Positions 9,255 through 19,700 of a stretch of 61,703 nt of DNA are shown piece after piece. Each line of letters begins with the position of its first letter. Position 1 is the stretch's first letter. The translations under genes were made by a program, and so were the position numbers. The stretch comes from CAZOZP01 sp964584325 (GTDB lineage: Bacteria; Bacteroidota; Ignavibacteria; Ignavibacteriales; Melioribacteraceae): contig CAZOZP010000011.1 of the NCBI GenBank assembly GCA_964584325.1, positions 1 to 61,703 on the forward strand, read 5' to 3'. The notes under the pieces were generated by a model. It did not search any database. It was not told the origin of the DNA and saw nothing but the letters and a program-made list of their open reading frames with translations.

Positions 9255-10406
9255 ATGATTATGGAAACACTACCATTACGGAAATATTTTATACCCGAAA
9301 CTCTTATGGGCGACGGTGCATTGAATGCTGCGGATAAATATCTTAAACGTTTTGCGGCTGAAAGGATTCTTTTAATTACTGATCCGGGTATAATAAGAGC
9401 CGGGTGGACCAATCAGTTGGAAAGTATTCTGGTGAAAAGCGGGTTCAAGTATGAAATATTTTCAGACATAACGGAGAATCCGAAAGATTATGAAATCAGA
9501 AACGGCGTGAATTTTCTTGAAACACAGCGTTGTGATTTGATTTTGGCTTTGGGAGGCGGAAGCGTGATGGATGCAGCCAAGGCAATTGGAGTATGCAGTG
9601 CCAATAATACAGAACCGAAATATCTTGCCGGAGTGGATTTGGTAAGAAATCCCGGACTGCCTCTGATTTGTATTCCGACTACTGCCGGGAGTGCTTCGGA
9701 AGTTACTCAGTTTGCCATAATAAACGAAACAACCGATAAGAGAAAAATCGGCATAATTAGCAAAAAAATTGTTCCTGATGTTGCCATTGTTGATCCGTTG
9801 CTCACTCTTACACTCGAGCCGGAAATAACGGCAGCATCCGGATATGATGTAATCTGCCATTCAATAGAGGCATATGTTTCAACTGCATCGTCTCCAATAA
9901 CCGACTTGAATGCCGAAAAGGCTTTTCATCTTGCATTTAATAATCTGAAAGAAGCATATCAAAATCCTGAGAATATTTCTGCCAGAAATAAAATGATGAC
10001 TGCCAGTATGCTTGCCGGATATGCATTTACCAATTCCGGTCTGGGTCTTACGCATGCTTTGTCGCACAGCCTTGGTGGCCGTGCAGGAATCAAGCACGGA
10101 GAATGTACTGCCTATTTATTGGATTCGGTTATCAGGCATAATTATCCTTTTGCTGCAGAAAAGTATGATACCTTAAGCAATGTTACAAGTAAAGATAACA
10201 AGAAAAATTCACCTGAAAACCTTATTGAAATGCTAGGTGAATTAAGAGAAGCTATCGGGCTTGGAGGAAAGCCTGATGTAACTTTCCTGAGCAGCGATGA
10301 TTTGGATAAATTAGCCGCAAATGCTGCAGTGGACTGTTGTATTGCAACTAATCCGGGTCCGGTCTCAAGGAAAATTATCAGGGAGTGTTATGAACAATCT
10401 TTCTGA
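9255..10406 (+). CDS. Iron-containing (type III) alcohol dehydrogenase
   Basis: A 383-residue NAD(P)-dependent dehydrogenase. The nucleotide-binding GGGS is at 100-103, followed by MDAAKA; IPTTAGSASEV is the family signature at about 140-150. Predicted metal ligands are D198, H202, H267 and H281, all present. The protein has no signal and acts in the cytoplasm, interconverting an alcohol and an aldehyde; the substrate (ethanol, butanol, 1,3-propanediol or lactaldehyde-type) cannot be told. No strong Shine-Dalgarno precedes ATG 9255; ATG 9261 is an alternative. The gene overlaps the following histidine kinase by 17 bases, so the two are co-transcribed. Confidence 0.92.
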   Translation: MIMETLPLRKYFIPETLMGDGALNAADKYLKRFAAERILLITDPGIIRAGWTNQLESILVKSGFKYEIFSDITENPKDYEIRNGVNFLETQRCDLILALGGGSVMDAAKAIGVCSANNTEPKYLAGVDLVRNPGLPLICIPTTAGSASEVTQFAIINETTDKRKIGIISKKIVPDVAIVDPLLTLTLEPEITAASGYDVICHSIEAYVSTASSPITDLNAEKAFHLAFNNLKEAYQNPENISARNKMMTASMLAGYAFTNSGLGLTHALSHSLGGRAGIKHGECTAYLLDSVIRHNYPFAAEKYDTLSNVTSKDNKKNSPENLIEMLGELREAIGLGGKPDVTFLSSDDLDKLAANAAVDCCIATNPGPVSRKIIRECYEQSF

Positions 10407-12876
10407 AGAAATTATTGATGTATCACTGATGCGGGAAAGATTTATCGGTATAGAAGAAGATTTTTCTCTAAAAAGCTATTACCCGCAGTTGAAAGAAAAA
10501 ATTGAATCGCTTGAGAAAGTCCGTGAATTTCTCGTTGATAAATCTGCAAGACTTCAGGATATGCTTATTAAGTACGAGATAGAAAAGGCCAAGGTAAACG
10601 AGGCTTTTTCAAGATATAAATCTGTTTTTGACAATGTGTATAACGGAATAATATTAAATGATTTCAGCGGAAAAATTATTGATGCAAATCCGACAATGGC
10701 TAAGATGCTTGGATTGGATTATAATAGATTGTCTGACTACAATATAAAAGATATTACTTATGATACCGGTAATCAAATTCATTCCATTGAAGATATTTAT
10801 GAATATCTAAAGAAAAACGGTTCTAAAGTCTTTGAATGGATATTAAGAAATGTTGAAACAGGCAACCCCATTCATACAGAAGTATCTTTAACTCTTACTC
10901 TCTGGTCAGGAAATCTTGTAGTGCTGGCAGTAATAAAAGATATCACAGAAAAACTTCAGAATGAAAATGCTTTAAGGGAGAGTGAGCTTCGTTTTAAAAT
11001 GATATTTGAAAATATGCCGGTTCCGATTGTCTTTGGGGAACTTTCATCAGACAGAATAAGTTTTGTCAATCCGGCTTTCACCAGAATATTGGGATACTCC
11101 TTTGAAGAAATACATCTCTTAACCGATTGGTTCGGAAAAGTATTCCCGGAGAAGTCTTACCGGGAATTAGCTATGTCGTCGTGGAATAATGCGATTAACG
11201 AAGCTGCTTTAACAGGAAAGAATCCCGGTCCGCTGGAATTCAGGCTGAGAACTAAATACGCCGAAGAAAAAGACATTGAATTTGTTTTTGCGGTTAATGA
11301 TAACAGATTATTTATAAGTCTTCATGATATTTCTGATATAAAGAAAGCAGAAGCTGGGCTTGCAGAATCAAGATTGAAGCTGGCACAGCATATTAATAAT
11401 ACTCCGCTTGCGGCCATTGAGTTTGATTCACATTTTAATGTAATTAGCTGGAATAAATCTGCAGAAAGAATTTTCGGGTGGAAGCAAGAAGAGATTATCG
11501 GAAAATCCGGCGAAGTGTTGTTAAAGGAGTCGGATTACGATGTGATAAAAAAAGTTTTCCAATCAATATTGAATGAAGAAAAAAAGCTTTCAGGGATTAA
11601 TGAAAATGTAACTAAAGACGGCAAAGTTATTTTATGTGAGTGGTACAACACAACTATATACGACCTAAAGGGTAATGCTGTAGGAATTGCCTCGCTGGGG
11701 CAGGATATTACTGAGAGGCGCGATAATGAGATTAAGCTTGCGAAATACAGAGATCATCTCGAAGATCTTGTGAAAGAGGCCACTGTAAGTGTTCAAAAAT
11801 CAGAGCTTAAATTTAGAACATTAGCTGAAAATTCTGAAGACCTCATCTTTAGAATTGATGCATCAGGAAATTTTCTTTACGGAAACCCTGCATTTCTCAG
11901 AATAGCAGGGTTATCAATAAAAAGATTAAATATGGATTTGAAAATTCAAGATAATGAACTTCTCGATTTTTATAATCTTTGGAATAAGGTATTTGAAAAT
12001 GTAATAAGCAGCGGGAAAATCGAAAGAGCAGAGCATAGGCTTGGCAGCGGTAACTGGTATGAACTTCTCATTATGCCGGAGCTCGGAAAAGACGGAAAAA
12101 TCAGCAGTATTCTAATATCCGGACGCGACATTACGGAAAAGAAAAAATACGAAGACGAAATAAAAAATGCATTGGTGAAATCAGAAGAACTTAATCTGGC
12201 TAAATCTAAGTTTGTTTCAATGGTTTCACATGAATTTCGCACACCGCTTTCAACTATACTTACTTCTGCAGAAATTCTGGAGATGTTCGGTAATAAACTT
12301 TCAGATGATAACAGGGAAGCTCATTTCAGGAAAATAAACAAGTCAATAGATTTTCTTACAAGGATGCTTGATGAAGTAATTGCAATAAACCGTGCAGATT
12401 CAGGCAAGTCTAAACCATCGTTTTCGCAGGTTGATATCGGCAAACTTTGTGTTGAATTAGTTTCTGACATTAAGGCTACATACGCATCCAATCATAATTT
12501 TGTTTATGATTTTTCTCCTGAAGAAATTGTTTTTACTACGGATGAAGTACTAATAAGACAAATACTATCAAATCTGATTGTCAATGCGGTAAAATATTCT
12601 CCTGATAAAAAAACAATATTTCTTTCAATGAAGTTAAAAGAAAATAATTTGAATCTTTCTGTCAGGGATCAGGGAATCGGTATTCCGGAAGGTGATAAGT
12701 CCTCTTTATTCGTAGCTTTCGGCAGGGCATCAAATATTGGAACAATAAGAGGTACCGGTCTCGGACTGCTAATTGTAAAAAGATCTGTTGACTTACTTGG
12801 AGGGGAGATAAGTTTCACAAGTGCTGAAGGGGAGGGAACTGAATTCAGAGTTTCAATTCCTTCGGGAGGATCATAA
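10390..12876 (+). CDS. Multi-PAS sensor histidine kinase
   Basis: An 828-residue soluble kinase without TM segments. After a coiled coil (about 25-65) come four PAS-type units (about 70-185, 195-320, 325-450, 475-590), each closed by a PAC-like DIT(E/D) stretch such as VIKDITEKLQ, LHDISDIKKA and LGQDITERRD. HisKA has FVSMVSHEFRTPLST with phosphoacceptor H614; HATPase_c follows with NLIVNAVKYS, DQGIGIPEG and GTGLGLLIVK. The start ATG 10390 is chosen because it follows ggagtg and begins the conserved part; an earlier in-frame ATG at 10321 lies deep in the ADH gene. The next gene, a LytTR regulator, begins one base after the stop and is the likely partner. A redox or small-molecule signal sensed by PAS is plausible but unproven. 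Confidence 0.93.
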   Translation: MNNLSEEIIDVSLMRERFIGIEEDFSLKSYYPQLKEKIESLEKVREFLVDKSARLQDMLIKYEIEKAKVNEAFSRYKSVFDNVYNGIILNDFSGKIIDANPTMAKMLGLDYNRLSDYNIKDITYDTGNQIHSIEDIYEYLKKNGSKVFEWILRNVETGNPIHTEVSLTLTLWSGNLVVLAVIKDITEKLQNENALRESELRFKMIFENMPVPIVFGELSSDRISFVNPAFTRILGYSFEEIHLLTDWFGKVFPEKSYRELAMSSWNNAINEAALTGKNPGPLEFRLRTKYAEEKDIEFVFAVNDNRLFISLHDISDIKKAEAGLAESRLKLAQHINNTPLAAIEFDSHFNVISWNKSAERIFGWKQEEIIGKSGEVLLKESDYDVIKKVFQSILNEEKKLSGINENVTKDGKVILCEWYNTTIYDLKGNAVGIASLGQDITERRDNEIKLAKYRDHLEDLVKEATVSVQKSELKFRTLAENSEDLIFRIDASGNFLYGNPAFLRIAGLSIKRLNMDLKIQDNELLDFYNLWNKVFENVISSGKIERAEHRLGSGNWYELLIMPELGKDGKISSILISGRDITEKKKYEDEIKNALVKSEELNLAKSKFVSMVSHEFRTPLSTILTSAEILEMFGNKLSDDNREAHFRKINKSIDFLTRMLDEVIAINRADSGKSKPSFSQVDIGKLCVELVSDIKATYASNHNFVYDFSPEEIVFTTDEVLIRQILSNLIVNAVKYSPDKKTIFLSMKLKENNLNLSVRDQGIGIPEGDKSSLFVAFGRASNIGTIRGTGLGLLIVKRSVDLLGGEISFTSAEGEGTEFRVSIPSGGS

Positions 12877-12877
12877 A

Positions 12878-13624
12878 ATGAAAAAAATTTTACTCGTAGA
12901 AGATGAAGCAGATATTATCACGAATGTTTCAGAATTGCTTAGCTTGCATGGATATGAGGTTTTCAGTGCTGCTGACGGATTGCAGGGATTAATAACGGCA
13001 AGAGCAATAATACCCGATATAATTGTTTCAGACGTTATGATGCCGGGGTTAGACGGATTTCAGTTAAAGGATGCGCTTGAAAAACATTCTGAAACTGCTA
13101 TGATTCCTTTTATTTTTCTTACTGCCCGTGCAGATGGAGACGATATCAGGATGGGAATGAATTTGGGGGCCGAAGATTACTTAGTTAAGCCTTTTAAAGC
13201 AAAGGACCTGGTTAATTCAATTGAAGCGAGAATCAGAAAATCTGAGACTATGCAAAAACTGTTTAAACCTCAGGAAAAGAAACTAAAAGCAGATGAAAAA
13301 ATATTTATAGAGTATAAAGGTAAACCAAGTTTTCTTAAAGTCTCCGACATTAAATTCATTCAGGCAGATGGTGCATATACAAAAATTCAATCTTCAGAAG
13401 GGAAGATGTTCCATTTGAGAAGGCTTATTAAAGAATGGGAAGAACTTCTTCCTGATGATTCCTTTTTAAGAATTCACAGATCTGTGATCATAAATTTGAA
13501 ATTTGTTTCAAAAGTTGAGAAATGGTTTAACAGAAGTTATAAAATATTTTTAGAAGGGGTAGATAATCCTTTTGATATTAGTCGTGATATGGCTTCCAAA
13601 ATGAAAAAAGAGATGAAAATATAA
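12878..13624 (+). CDS. LytTR-family response regulator
   Basis: A 248-residue regulator: receiver domain (1-122) with acidic pocket E8-D9, phosphoacceptor D52 (VSDVMMPG) and K104 (LVKPF); linker; LytTR DNA-binding domain (about 145-245) with IKFIQADGAYTKI and FLRIHRSVIINL, the hallmark of this family. ATG 12878 follows ggagg; an earlier in-frame ATG inside the kinase gene is less likely. It is almost certainly the output partner of the PAS kinase directly upstream and, given the shared operon, may regulate the alcohol dehydrogenase gene. Confidence 0.93.
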   Translation: MKKILLVEDEADIITNVSELLSLHGYEVFSAADGLQGLITARAIIPDIIVSDVMMPGLDGFQLKDALEKHSETAMIPFIFLTARADGDDIRMGMNLGAEDYLVKPFKAKDLVNSIEARIRKSETMQKLFKPQEKKLKADEKIFIEYKGKPSFLKVSDIKFIQADGAYTKIQSSEGKMFHLRRLIKEWEELLPDDSFLRIHRSVIINLKFVSKVEKWFNRSYKIFLEGVDNPFDISRDMASKMKKEMKI

Positions 13625-13653
13625 TATGCAATAAAGGCATGTAATTAGTCGGC

Positions 13654-16600
13654 TTAATTCTTTGATGCAGCCGGAATCATTACTATAAAAGCGGCTCCTT
13701 CACTGAAAATGCTTTCAACTTCAATTTTTCCGCCGTGTTTTTCCACAATATCTTTTACAATGTAAAGCCCGAGTCCGGTAGAAGATTCACCACCTGTGGG
13801 TGTTGCAGAAAGCCTTTGGAATTTAGTGAACAATTTGGATTTATCGTCTTCTGTAAGGCCGGGACCATAATCTTTCACTTTTATGCAATTATAACCATCT
13901 TCCTGATAAAGGGTAATATCAATAGGCTTTCCGGGGGAGGAGTATTTAATTGCATTACTCAACAGATTATCCAGAGCCTCTTTAATCCAAAATGCATCAA
14001 CCAAAGAAAGAAAAGCTTCATCTATTGTGAAGTTTATTCTTTGTGATTTTTGTTTAGCTCTTGGAGCATTATTAAGGATCGATTCTTCAGCAAGATCGGC
14101 AAGATTATGCTCTTTGAAGTTAAAGTTTGGAACAGTTGAATTTGCAGCGGCAGATTCCAGCAATTCAGAAATAATATTCAGCATCCTTTTGGCGGCAGAA
14201 AAAATACTATCTGCCATTTCAAGTTCTTCTTCCTTCATTTGGAAATCTTCTTTTACAAGAAATTCATAACCTAAAATTGTCTGCAGAGGGTTTTTTAAAT
14301 CGTGAGCAGCTATACTTAAAAGCTGTGACTTAAATTCGTTAGCTTTAAGAAGTTCCTTACTTTCTTCTTGTAATTGTGCAGTCCTTTCTGCAACTAATTG
14401 CTCAAGTTCATTCTTTCGGGCCAGAAGTTTTCTGTTTCTGTAATCGTTTATTTTTTTTGCTGAAAACAGAACTAATAATACCAAAAGCAATATGTAGGTG
14501 GTTTTGGCAGTTTTTGAAGAATACCATGGATCAATAATTTCAATTTTATATTCAGAAACATCGCTCCATAAATAACCAGGTTTTTTCGCTTTTACCTTAA
14601 AAATGTATTTACCTGCAGCAAGATTAGGATATACTGCTTCACTGCTTTCAAAATGATTGTTCCATTCATTATCAAAGCCTTCCAATTTAACCTGAAACAA
14701 AACTTTATCCAGAGGATAATGAAGCGAAGAAAATTTAAAATTTAGATTGGCTCCTGAAATCATTTTTCTGTTTTGTTCAGATTGTTTAAGTGCAGAAGAT
14801 GTAAAAACATGATAAATAACGGGGGGAGAAGTTTTTTCAATTCTGATATTTTTCTGAGGGCAATATGAAACACCCTTAGCTGTAGCGATATACATATAAT
14901 CTGACTGAAAAACAATTCCCTGGTATGTTATAGACGGGTGAGAAAGTCCGTCATTTCTGCTGAAAAAGGCATAATCATTTCCGCTTATGCAATAAAGTCC
15001 TTTTTCTGCTCCGAGCCAGATTCTATCGTCATCAGTAATTGCTACAGCTTTAATATTTATAATATCTTCTTCCGGAAAGGATGATAGTTTTTGGGAAGTT
15101 TTTAGCCTGCGGTTTATTATAAAAGCCCCCTTATCCGAAGTTAATATAAGATTACCTTGTTTATCTTCGGTAAAATCTGTTGGAATACACTCTTTAAGGA
15201 TAGGGAATTCGGATTCAGAGAAAACATCTTTATCATAGTTAAACTTTAACAAACGATTTGTTTTCCCTGCAGCCAAAAAATAAAGGAATCCGTCTTTCAG
15301 TTTTTTCATGGATTGCAAATAGGATACTTCGAAGTATGCCAAATCATACCACATCACTCTGCCCAGGCTGTCCAGCCTGAATATTTTTGGATGTAAGTCC
15401 GTTGTACCCCAAAGAGATTTATTATCAGTATCCCAATAAAGCCTTCCGATTCTATATTCAGATGTTACTTCCTTTTCAAAAACAGTTTCCCCGGAAAGAC
15501 TCTTAACTAAGATACTTCCATCAGTCAATGCAATGAAAATATTTGTATTAGAAGCTGTAATTGATGAAATGCTACCGTTAAAAGGTCCATGATAAAGATG
15601 CTGCAATTCTTTTTCTTTAAGAATAAAAACATCATTTTGATCAGTAAAAACAACTGAATTGGTAGCTGAAGGTGTAATAAACGAAATGTAATCGCTTGTG
15701 TGTGACTTAATTCTGGATGATAAGATTGTCTTATCGAAAATTTTTTCCTTTAGAATTTTCAGACCTGTGTTTGTTCCTAAAAATATCACATCATTAATTG
15801 TGTCATAGAATACAGTATTAATGGTTTCATTTTTCAGTTCCGGTGCGATGGCTGATAATTGCCTTGAAAAATCATCATAAATGAATAGTCCGTTATCGTA
15901 AGTTGATACCAGGAACTTATTGTTTTTATACTTTGTAATGCAGGAAACATTTATAGGTTCAGTTAAAACTTCAGTACTTGCACTCGTTAGATCTTTTGTC
16001 GGAATAATTCTGATTACACCCCGTGTAGTGCCAAGTAACAGGGTTTCTTCAGATACAGCATAACTGCTGATAATTGTATTGTCAAGCCCCGGGTATTTAA
16101 TTAATCTGAATGCATCTCTTTTCTCATCATATTTAAGAAAAATTCCGGTAATCGTAAATGCCATGAGTTCAGAATGTTTGTTTTCAAAGAAGAAGGCCGA
16201 TTTGTCATAATTTCCGTAAAAATTTGGAGTTTCGTAAACATGAAGAGCATTATTCTTTAGCTGAGAAATTTTGGATTGTTCAGCTATCCATATTTTTTCA
16301 TGGCTGTCAATATAAATAAGTCTTGAGAAGTGAAGAGATGAATCGTTAGGAATTTCAGAATTTTTTAGAATTAGCTCGTTGGTAATTACTCCGTCTGTTT
16401 CGCTAATTCTTCCCAGACCGGTATCTGAGCAATAATATATTGAATTATTATGCGGTCTTATTTTTTTTGCATAATTAAGAGGTATTCCCAGAAAATGTTT
16501 ACCGTCAAATCTTACAATTCCCCCGTCAGTAGCAGCCCAAATATAACCTTGTTCATCTCTGGAAATATCTTTAACCAGATTACTTAGAAGGCCGTCTTCA

Positions 16601-16737
16601 TTGTTATATTCATTAATTGAAAAACCCTGAGCAGTTAATCTTGTTGAAAGAATTACAATTGGAAAGATTAAAGCGAAGCTTCTTTTCAGGCTTTTAGACA
16701 ATAGAAGCAGAAATATTTCCCTGAAATTTGAAGGCAT
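13654..16737 (-). CDS. Beta-propeller (two-component regulator propeller) sensor histidine kinase, copy 1
   Basis: A 1,027-residue membrane kinase. An N-terminal signal/anchor (about 15-37) leads to a large extracytoplasmic region of Reg_prop repeats (EYNNEDGLLSNLVKDISRDE, IWAATDGGIVRFDG, RIWLGAEKGLYC) forming probable paired beta-propellers, then a Y_Y_Y domain (FKVKAKKPGYLWSD), a TM at about 745-763, a signalling helix, HisKA with H812 (AAHDLKNPL) and HATPase (NLLSNAIKYS, STGLGLYIVK). Unlike the hybrid two-component systems of Bacteroides, it ends after the ATPase domain with no receiver or AraC-type domain. Its start is one base after the stop of copy 2, so translation is coupled. Ligand is unknown. 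Confidence 0.93.
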   Translation of the reverse strand: MPSNFREIFLLLLSKSLKRSFALIFPIVILSTRLTAQGFSINEYNNEDGLLSNLVKDISRDEQGYIWAATDGGIVRFDGKHFLGIPLNYAKKIRPHNNSIYYCSDTGLGRISETDGVITNELILKNSEIPNDSSLHFSRLIYIDSHEKIWIAEQSKISQLKNNALHVYETPNFYGNYDKSAFFFENKHSELMAFTITGIFLKYDEKRDAFRLIKYPGLDNTIISSYAVSEETLLLGTTRGVIRIIPTKDLTSASTEVLTEPINVSCITKYKNNKFLVSTYDNGLFIYDDFSRQLSAIAPELKNETINTVFYDTINDVIFLGTNTGLKILKEKIFDKTILSSRIKSHTSDYISFITPSATNSVVFTDQNDVFILKEKELQHLYHGPFNGSISSITASNTNIFIALTDGSILVKSLSGETVFEKEVTSEYRIGRLYWDTDNKSLWGTTDLHPKIFRLDSLGRVMWYDLAYFEVSYLQSMKKLKDGFLYFLAAGKTNRLLKFNYDKDVFSESEFPILKECIPTDFTEDKQGNLILTSDKGAFIINRRLKTSQKLSSFPEEDIINIKAVAITDDDRIWLGAEKGLYCISGNDYAFFSRNDGLSHPSITYQGIVFQSDYMYIATAKGVSYCPQKNIRIEKTSPPVIYHVFTSSALKQSEQNRKMISGANLNFKFSSLHYPLDKVLFQVKLEGFDNEWNNHFESSEAVYPNLAAGKYIFKVKAKKPGYLWSDVSEYKIEIIDPWYSSKTAKTTYILLLVLLVLFSAKKINDYRNRKLLARKNELEQLVAERTAQLQEESKELLKANEFKSQLLSIAAHDLKNPLQTILGYEFLVKEDFQMKEEELEMADSIFSAAKRMLNIISELLESAAANSTVPNFNFKEHNLADLAEESILNNAPRAKQKSQRINFTIDEAFLSLVDAFWIKEALDNLLSNAIKYSSPGKPIDITLYQEDGYNCIKVKDYGPGLTEDDKSKLFTKFQRLSATPTGGESSTGLGLYIVKDIVEKHGGKIEVESIFSEGAAFIVMIPAASKN

Positions 16738-16738
16738 T

Positions 16739-19700
16739 TTAGATTTGATTCGCAGGAATCTTTACTATAAAAGCAGCTCCTTCACCGAAAATGCTTTCAA
16801 CTTCAATTTTCCCGCTATGTTTTTCTATAATGTCTTTTACAATGTAAAGCCCAAGTCCGGTAGAAGATTCACCGCCGGTAGGTCTTGCAGAAAGCCTTTG
16901 GAATTTAGAGAATAAACGGGATTTATCTTCTTCGGTAAGTCCGGGGCCGTAATCCTTCACTTTTATGCAATTAAATCCATCTTCCCGATAAACTGATACA
17001 TCAATACTTTTTTCTTTAGGTGAATATTTAATAGCATTACTAATCAGATTTTCAATAGCTTCCTTAATCCAGAAAGTATCTATTTTGGAAACCAGGTTTT
17101 CTTCAACATAGAGAGACAGGCTTTGTCCTTTCTGTTTTGCACGGGCCGCATTATGGGCAACAGTTTCATTTACAACATGTGCAATATCCGCGTTTGTGAA
17201 GTTTAAATCAATACTCGACGATTTTACTGCAGCAGATTCAAGCAGTTCAGAGATTATATTAAGCATTCGTTTTGCAGTTTTGAAGATTGTATTTACCATT
17301 TCAAGTTCTTCGCCCTGCATGTCGAATTCTTCGCGTACAAGAAATTCATATCCGAGGATTGTCTGAAGCGGATTCTTTAAATCGTGGGCTGCAATACTAA
17401 GAAGCTGGCCTTTGATATCATTTGCTTTTTGAAGTTCTTGACTCTTCTTCTCTGTTTCAAACAGTAGTTCTTCCGTTATTTGTTTTTCTTTCTTTAATTG
17501 AAGAGTTCTTTCCTCAACGATATTTTCGAGTTCAGCTTTCCTTTCAATAAGCAGTCTTGTGCGGTAGTCATTTATTTTCCGAGAACCAAAGAAAACCACA
17601 AATGCAAAAACGCCTAAATAGACTAGAATCATTGTTGTTGTTGCATACCATGGATTATAAATTTCAAAAGTAACCTCAGAAAACTCGCTCCATAGATAAC
17701 CAAGTTTCTTTGCTCTGACTTTAAATGTATATTTCCCTGAGTTAAGGTTGGGATATACTATTTCATTAGTTTCATAATAGAGATTCCAGTTTTTATCAAA
17801 TCCTTCTAGCATAATCTGATAAGTAACTTTTTCAACCGGGTATTGCAGAGAGGTATATTTAATTTTTATTTTTGTACCGTTTACAAAACTTGAGCCTTCA
17901 GGAAGAATGTTATTATTCTTATCTGTTGCTTCAAATTCCAGACTTGGTGAAATTGTTTTCAGTAGTTTAATGTCTTTCGCCTCGGCAAAAGAGATACCTC
18001 GGGCTGTAGCCAGATTGATATTGTCTGCATCATCTATTACTATTCCCTGGTAAGTAATAGCAGGATGTGAAAGTCCGTCGCTCTTGCTGAAAAATGCAAA
18101 GTCATTTTCATAGAGGCAGTAGAGTCCTTTTTCTGTTCCCAGCCATATACGGCCTGATTTATCAATTGCAACAGCTTTAATATTTTTTATCTCTTCATCA
18201 TCAAAAACAGAAATTTTTACAATAGAATTGTAATCTTTATCAACTTTAAAAGCAGCAATATCTGAGGCTATGTAAATATTGCCTTTATCATCGGAAGTAA
18301 GGTCGCTTGCCGTAAAGTATAACTCGGGAACCAGTTTTTTCCCAATATCTATCCAGGTATCAGTTTTAGAATCCATTTTAAGAAAAAAGGAATTTCTTCC
18401 TATTCCGAGAAGATATAGATTTCCGTCAGAAAGCCTTTTTACACATTGAACATTTGTAATGCCGGCGGATTTCATATCATACCATTTAATATTTCCTTCA
18501 GGATCAAGTCTGAAAATATGCGGAGCAAGGTCAAGTGAACCCCAGAGGTTGCCGGTTAAAGGATCATAATTTAATCTGCCAATTCTAACCTTATTGGTAA
18601 CATTGTTTGTCTGAAGTATTTTGCCCGTGCTGTCCATTTTCAAAATATTTCCATTCAGCAAAGCAATATAATAGATTCCGTTATGGCTTGTAAATGAAGC
18701 GATATCACCACCCATAGTGGCTTTATAGAAAATTTTTGCCTGGTTTTTCTGTAAACTGATTATTTCATCCTGATTCGTAAATGCAATATTAGAATTGCCT
18801 ACATCACTGATAAAAGATATATAATCGCTGGTCATGTCATTAAAATTTGAAGAAATTAAGAATCCGTCGAACATATATTTTTTTAGGAGGAATAATCCAC
18901 TGTTTGTTCCAACCCAGATCAGGTCTCGAAAACTGTCATATTTGACCTTATTTATTGAGATTCCCGCAAGTTCAGGGGCAATTGGAGTAAAAATTCCGGA
19001 TTCATCATCATAAATGAATAATCCGGCATTAAAGGTTGAAACGATATATAATCCGTTTATATAAGGTTCAATCCAAGAGACATTTAGGTTTTCAGACATT
19101 AGCTGCAGACGGAACTGTGTATAATCTTCATTATAATAAAGTCTGTAAACCCCACCACTTGTTCCTAAAATGAAATAATCATTTTTAACCTGGACCCCGC
19201 TTGTATAAACAACCTTATTTGTATTAGTATTCAAAACAGAAAAAGTATCGGCCTTTTCGTCGTATTTAAATAGGTAAGTATCGTGCGAAATGGCAATTAC
19301 ATTGCCATTTTTGTCTTCGTGAAAAAATACTGACCTGTCATAAGTACCGGAAAAATAAGGAGTTTTGTAAGTCTTGAGTTTTTTACCTTCCAAACGAGAG
19401 ATTCTGGTATAATCCCCAATCCAGAATCTGTTTTTTGAATCCGTAAAAAATGATCGAGGGAAGAACACCATACTGTCTGTTAATTCATTGTTCCCTTTAA
19501 TGATAATATCATACTTAAATTCGCGGTCATTCGGATTCATCGAACAAATGCCCATATCATAAACGAACATAAGTTTGTTGTCAGTAAAAGAGAGGCTTTT
19601 AATATAATTAAGTGAGAGTCCGTTAAATTGTTTACCGTCAAATTTAAGCAGCCCGCCATCAGTGGCAGCCCAAACGAAGTGATTATTATCTATGCCAATA

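Noticed and set aside
10321..10389. Earlier in-frame ATG for the PAS kinase
   Set aside because: Would extend 69 bases further into the ADH gene, has no Shine-Dalgarno and adds residues without domain pattern; ATG 10390 is better placed.
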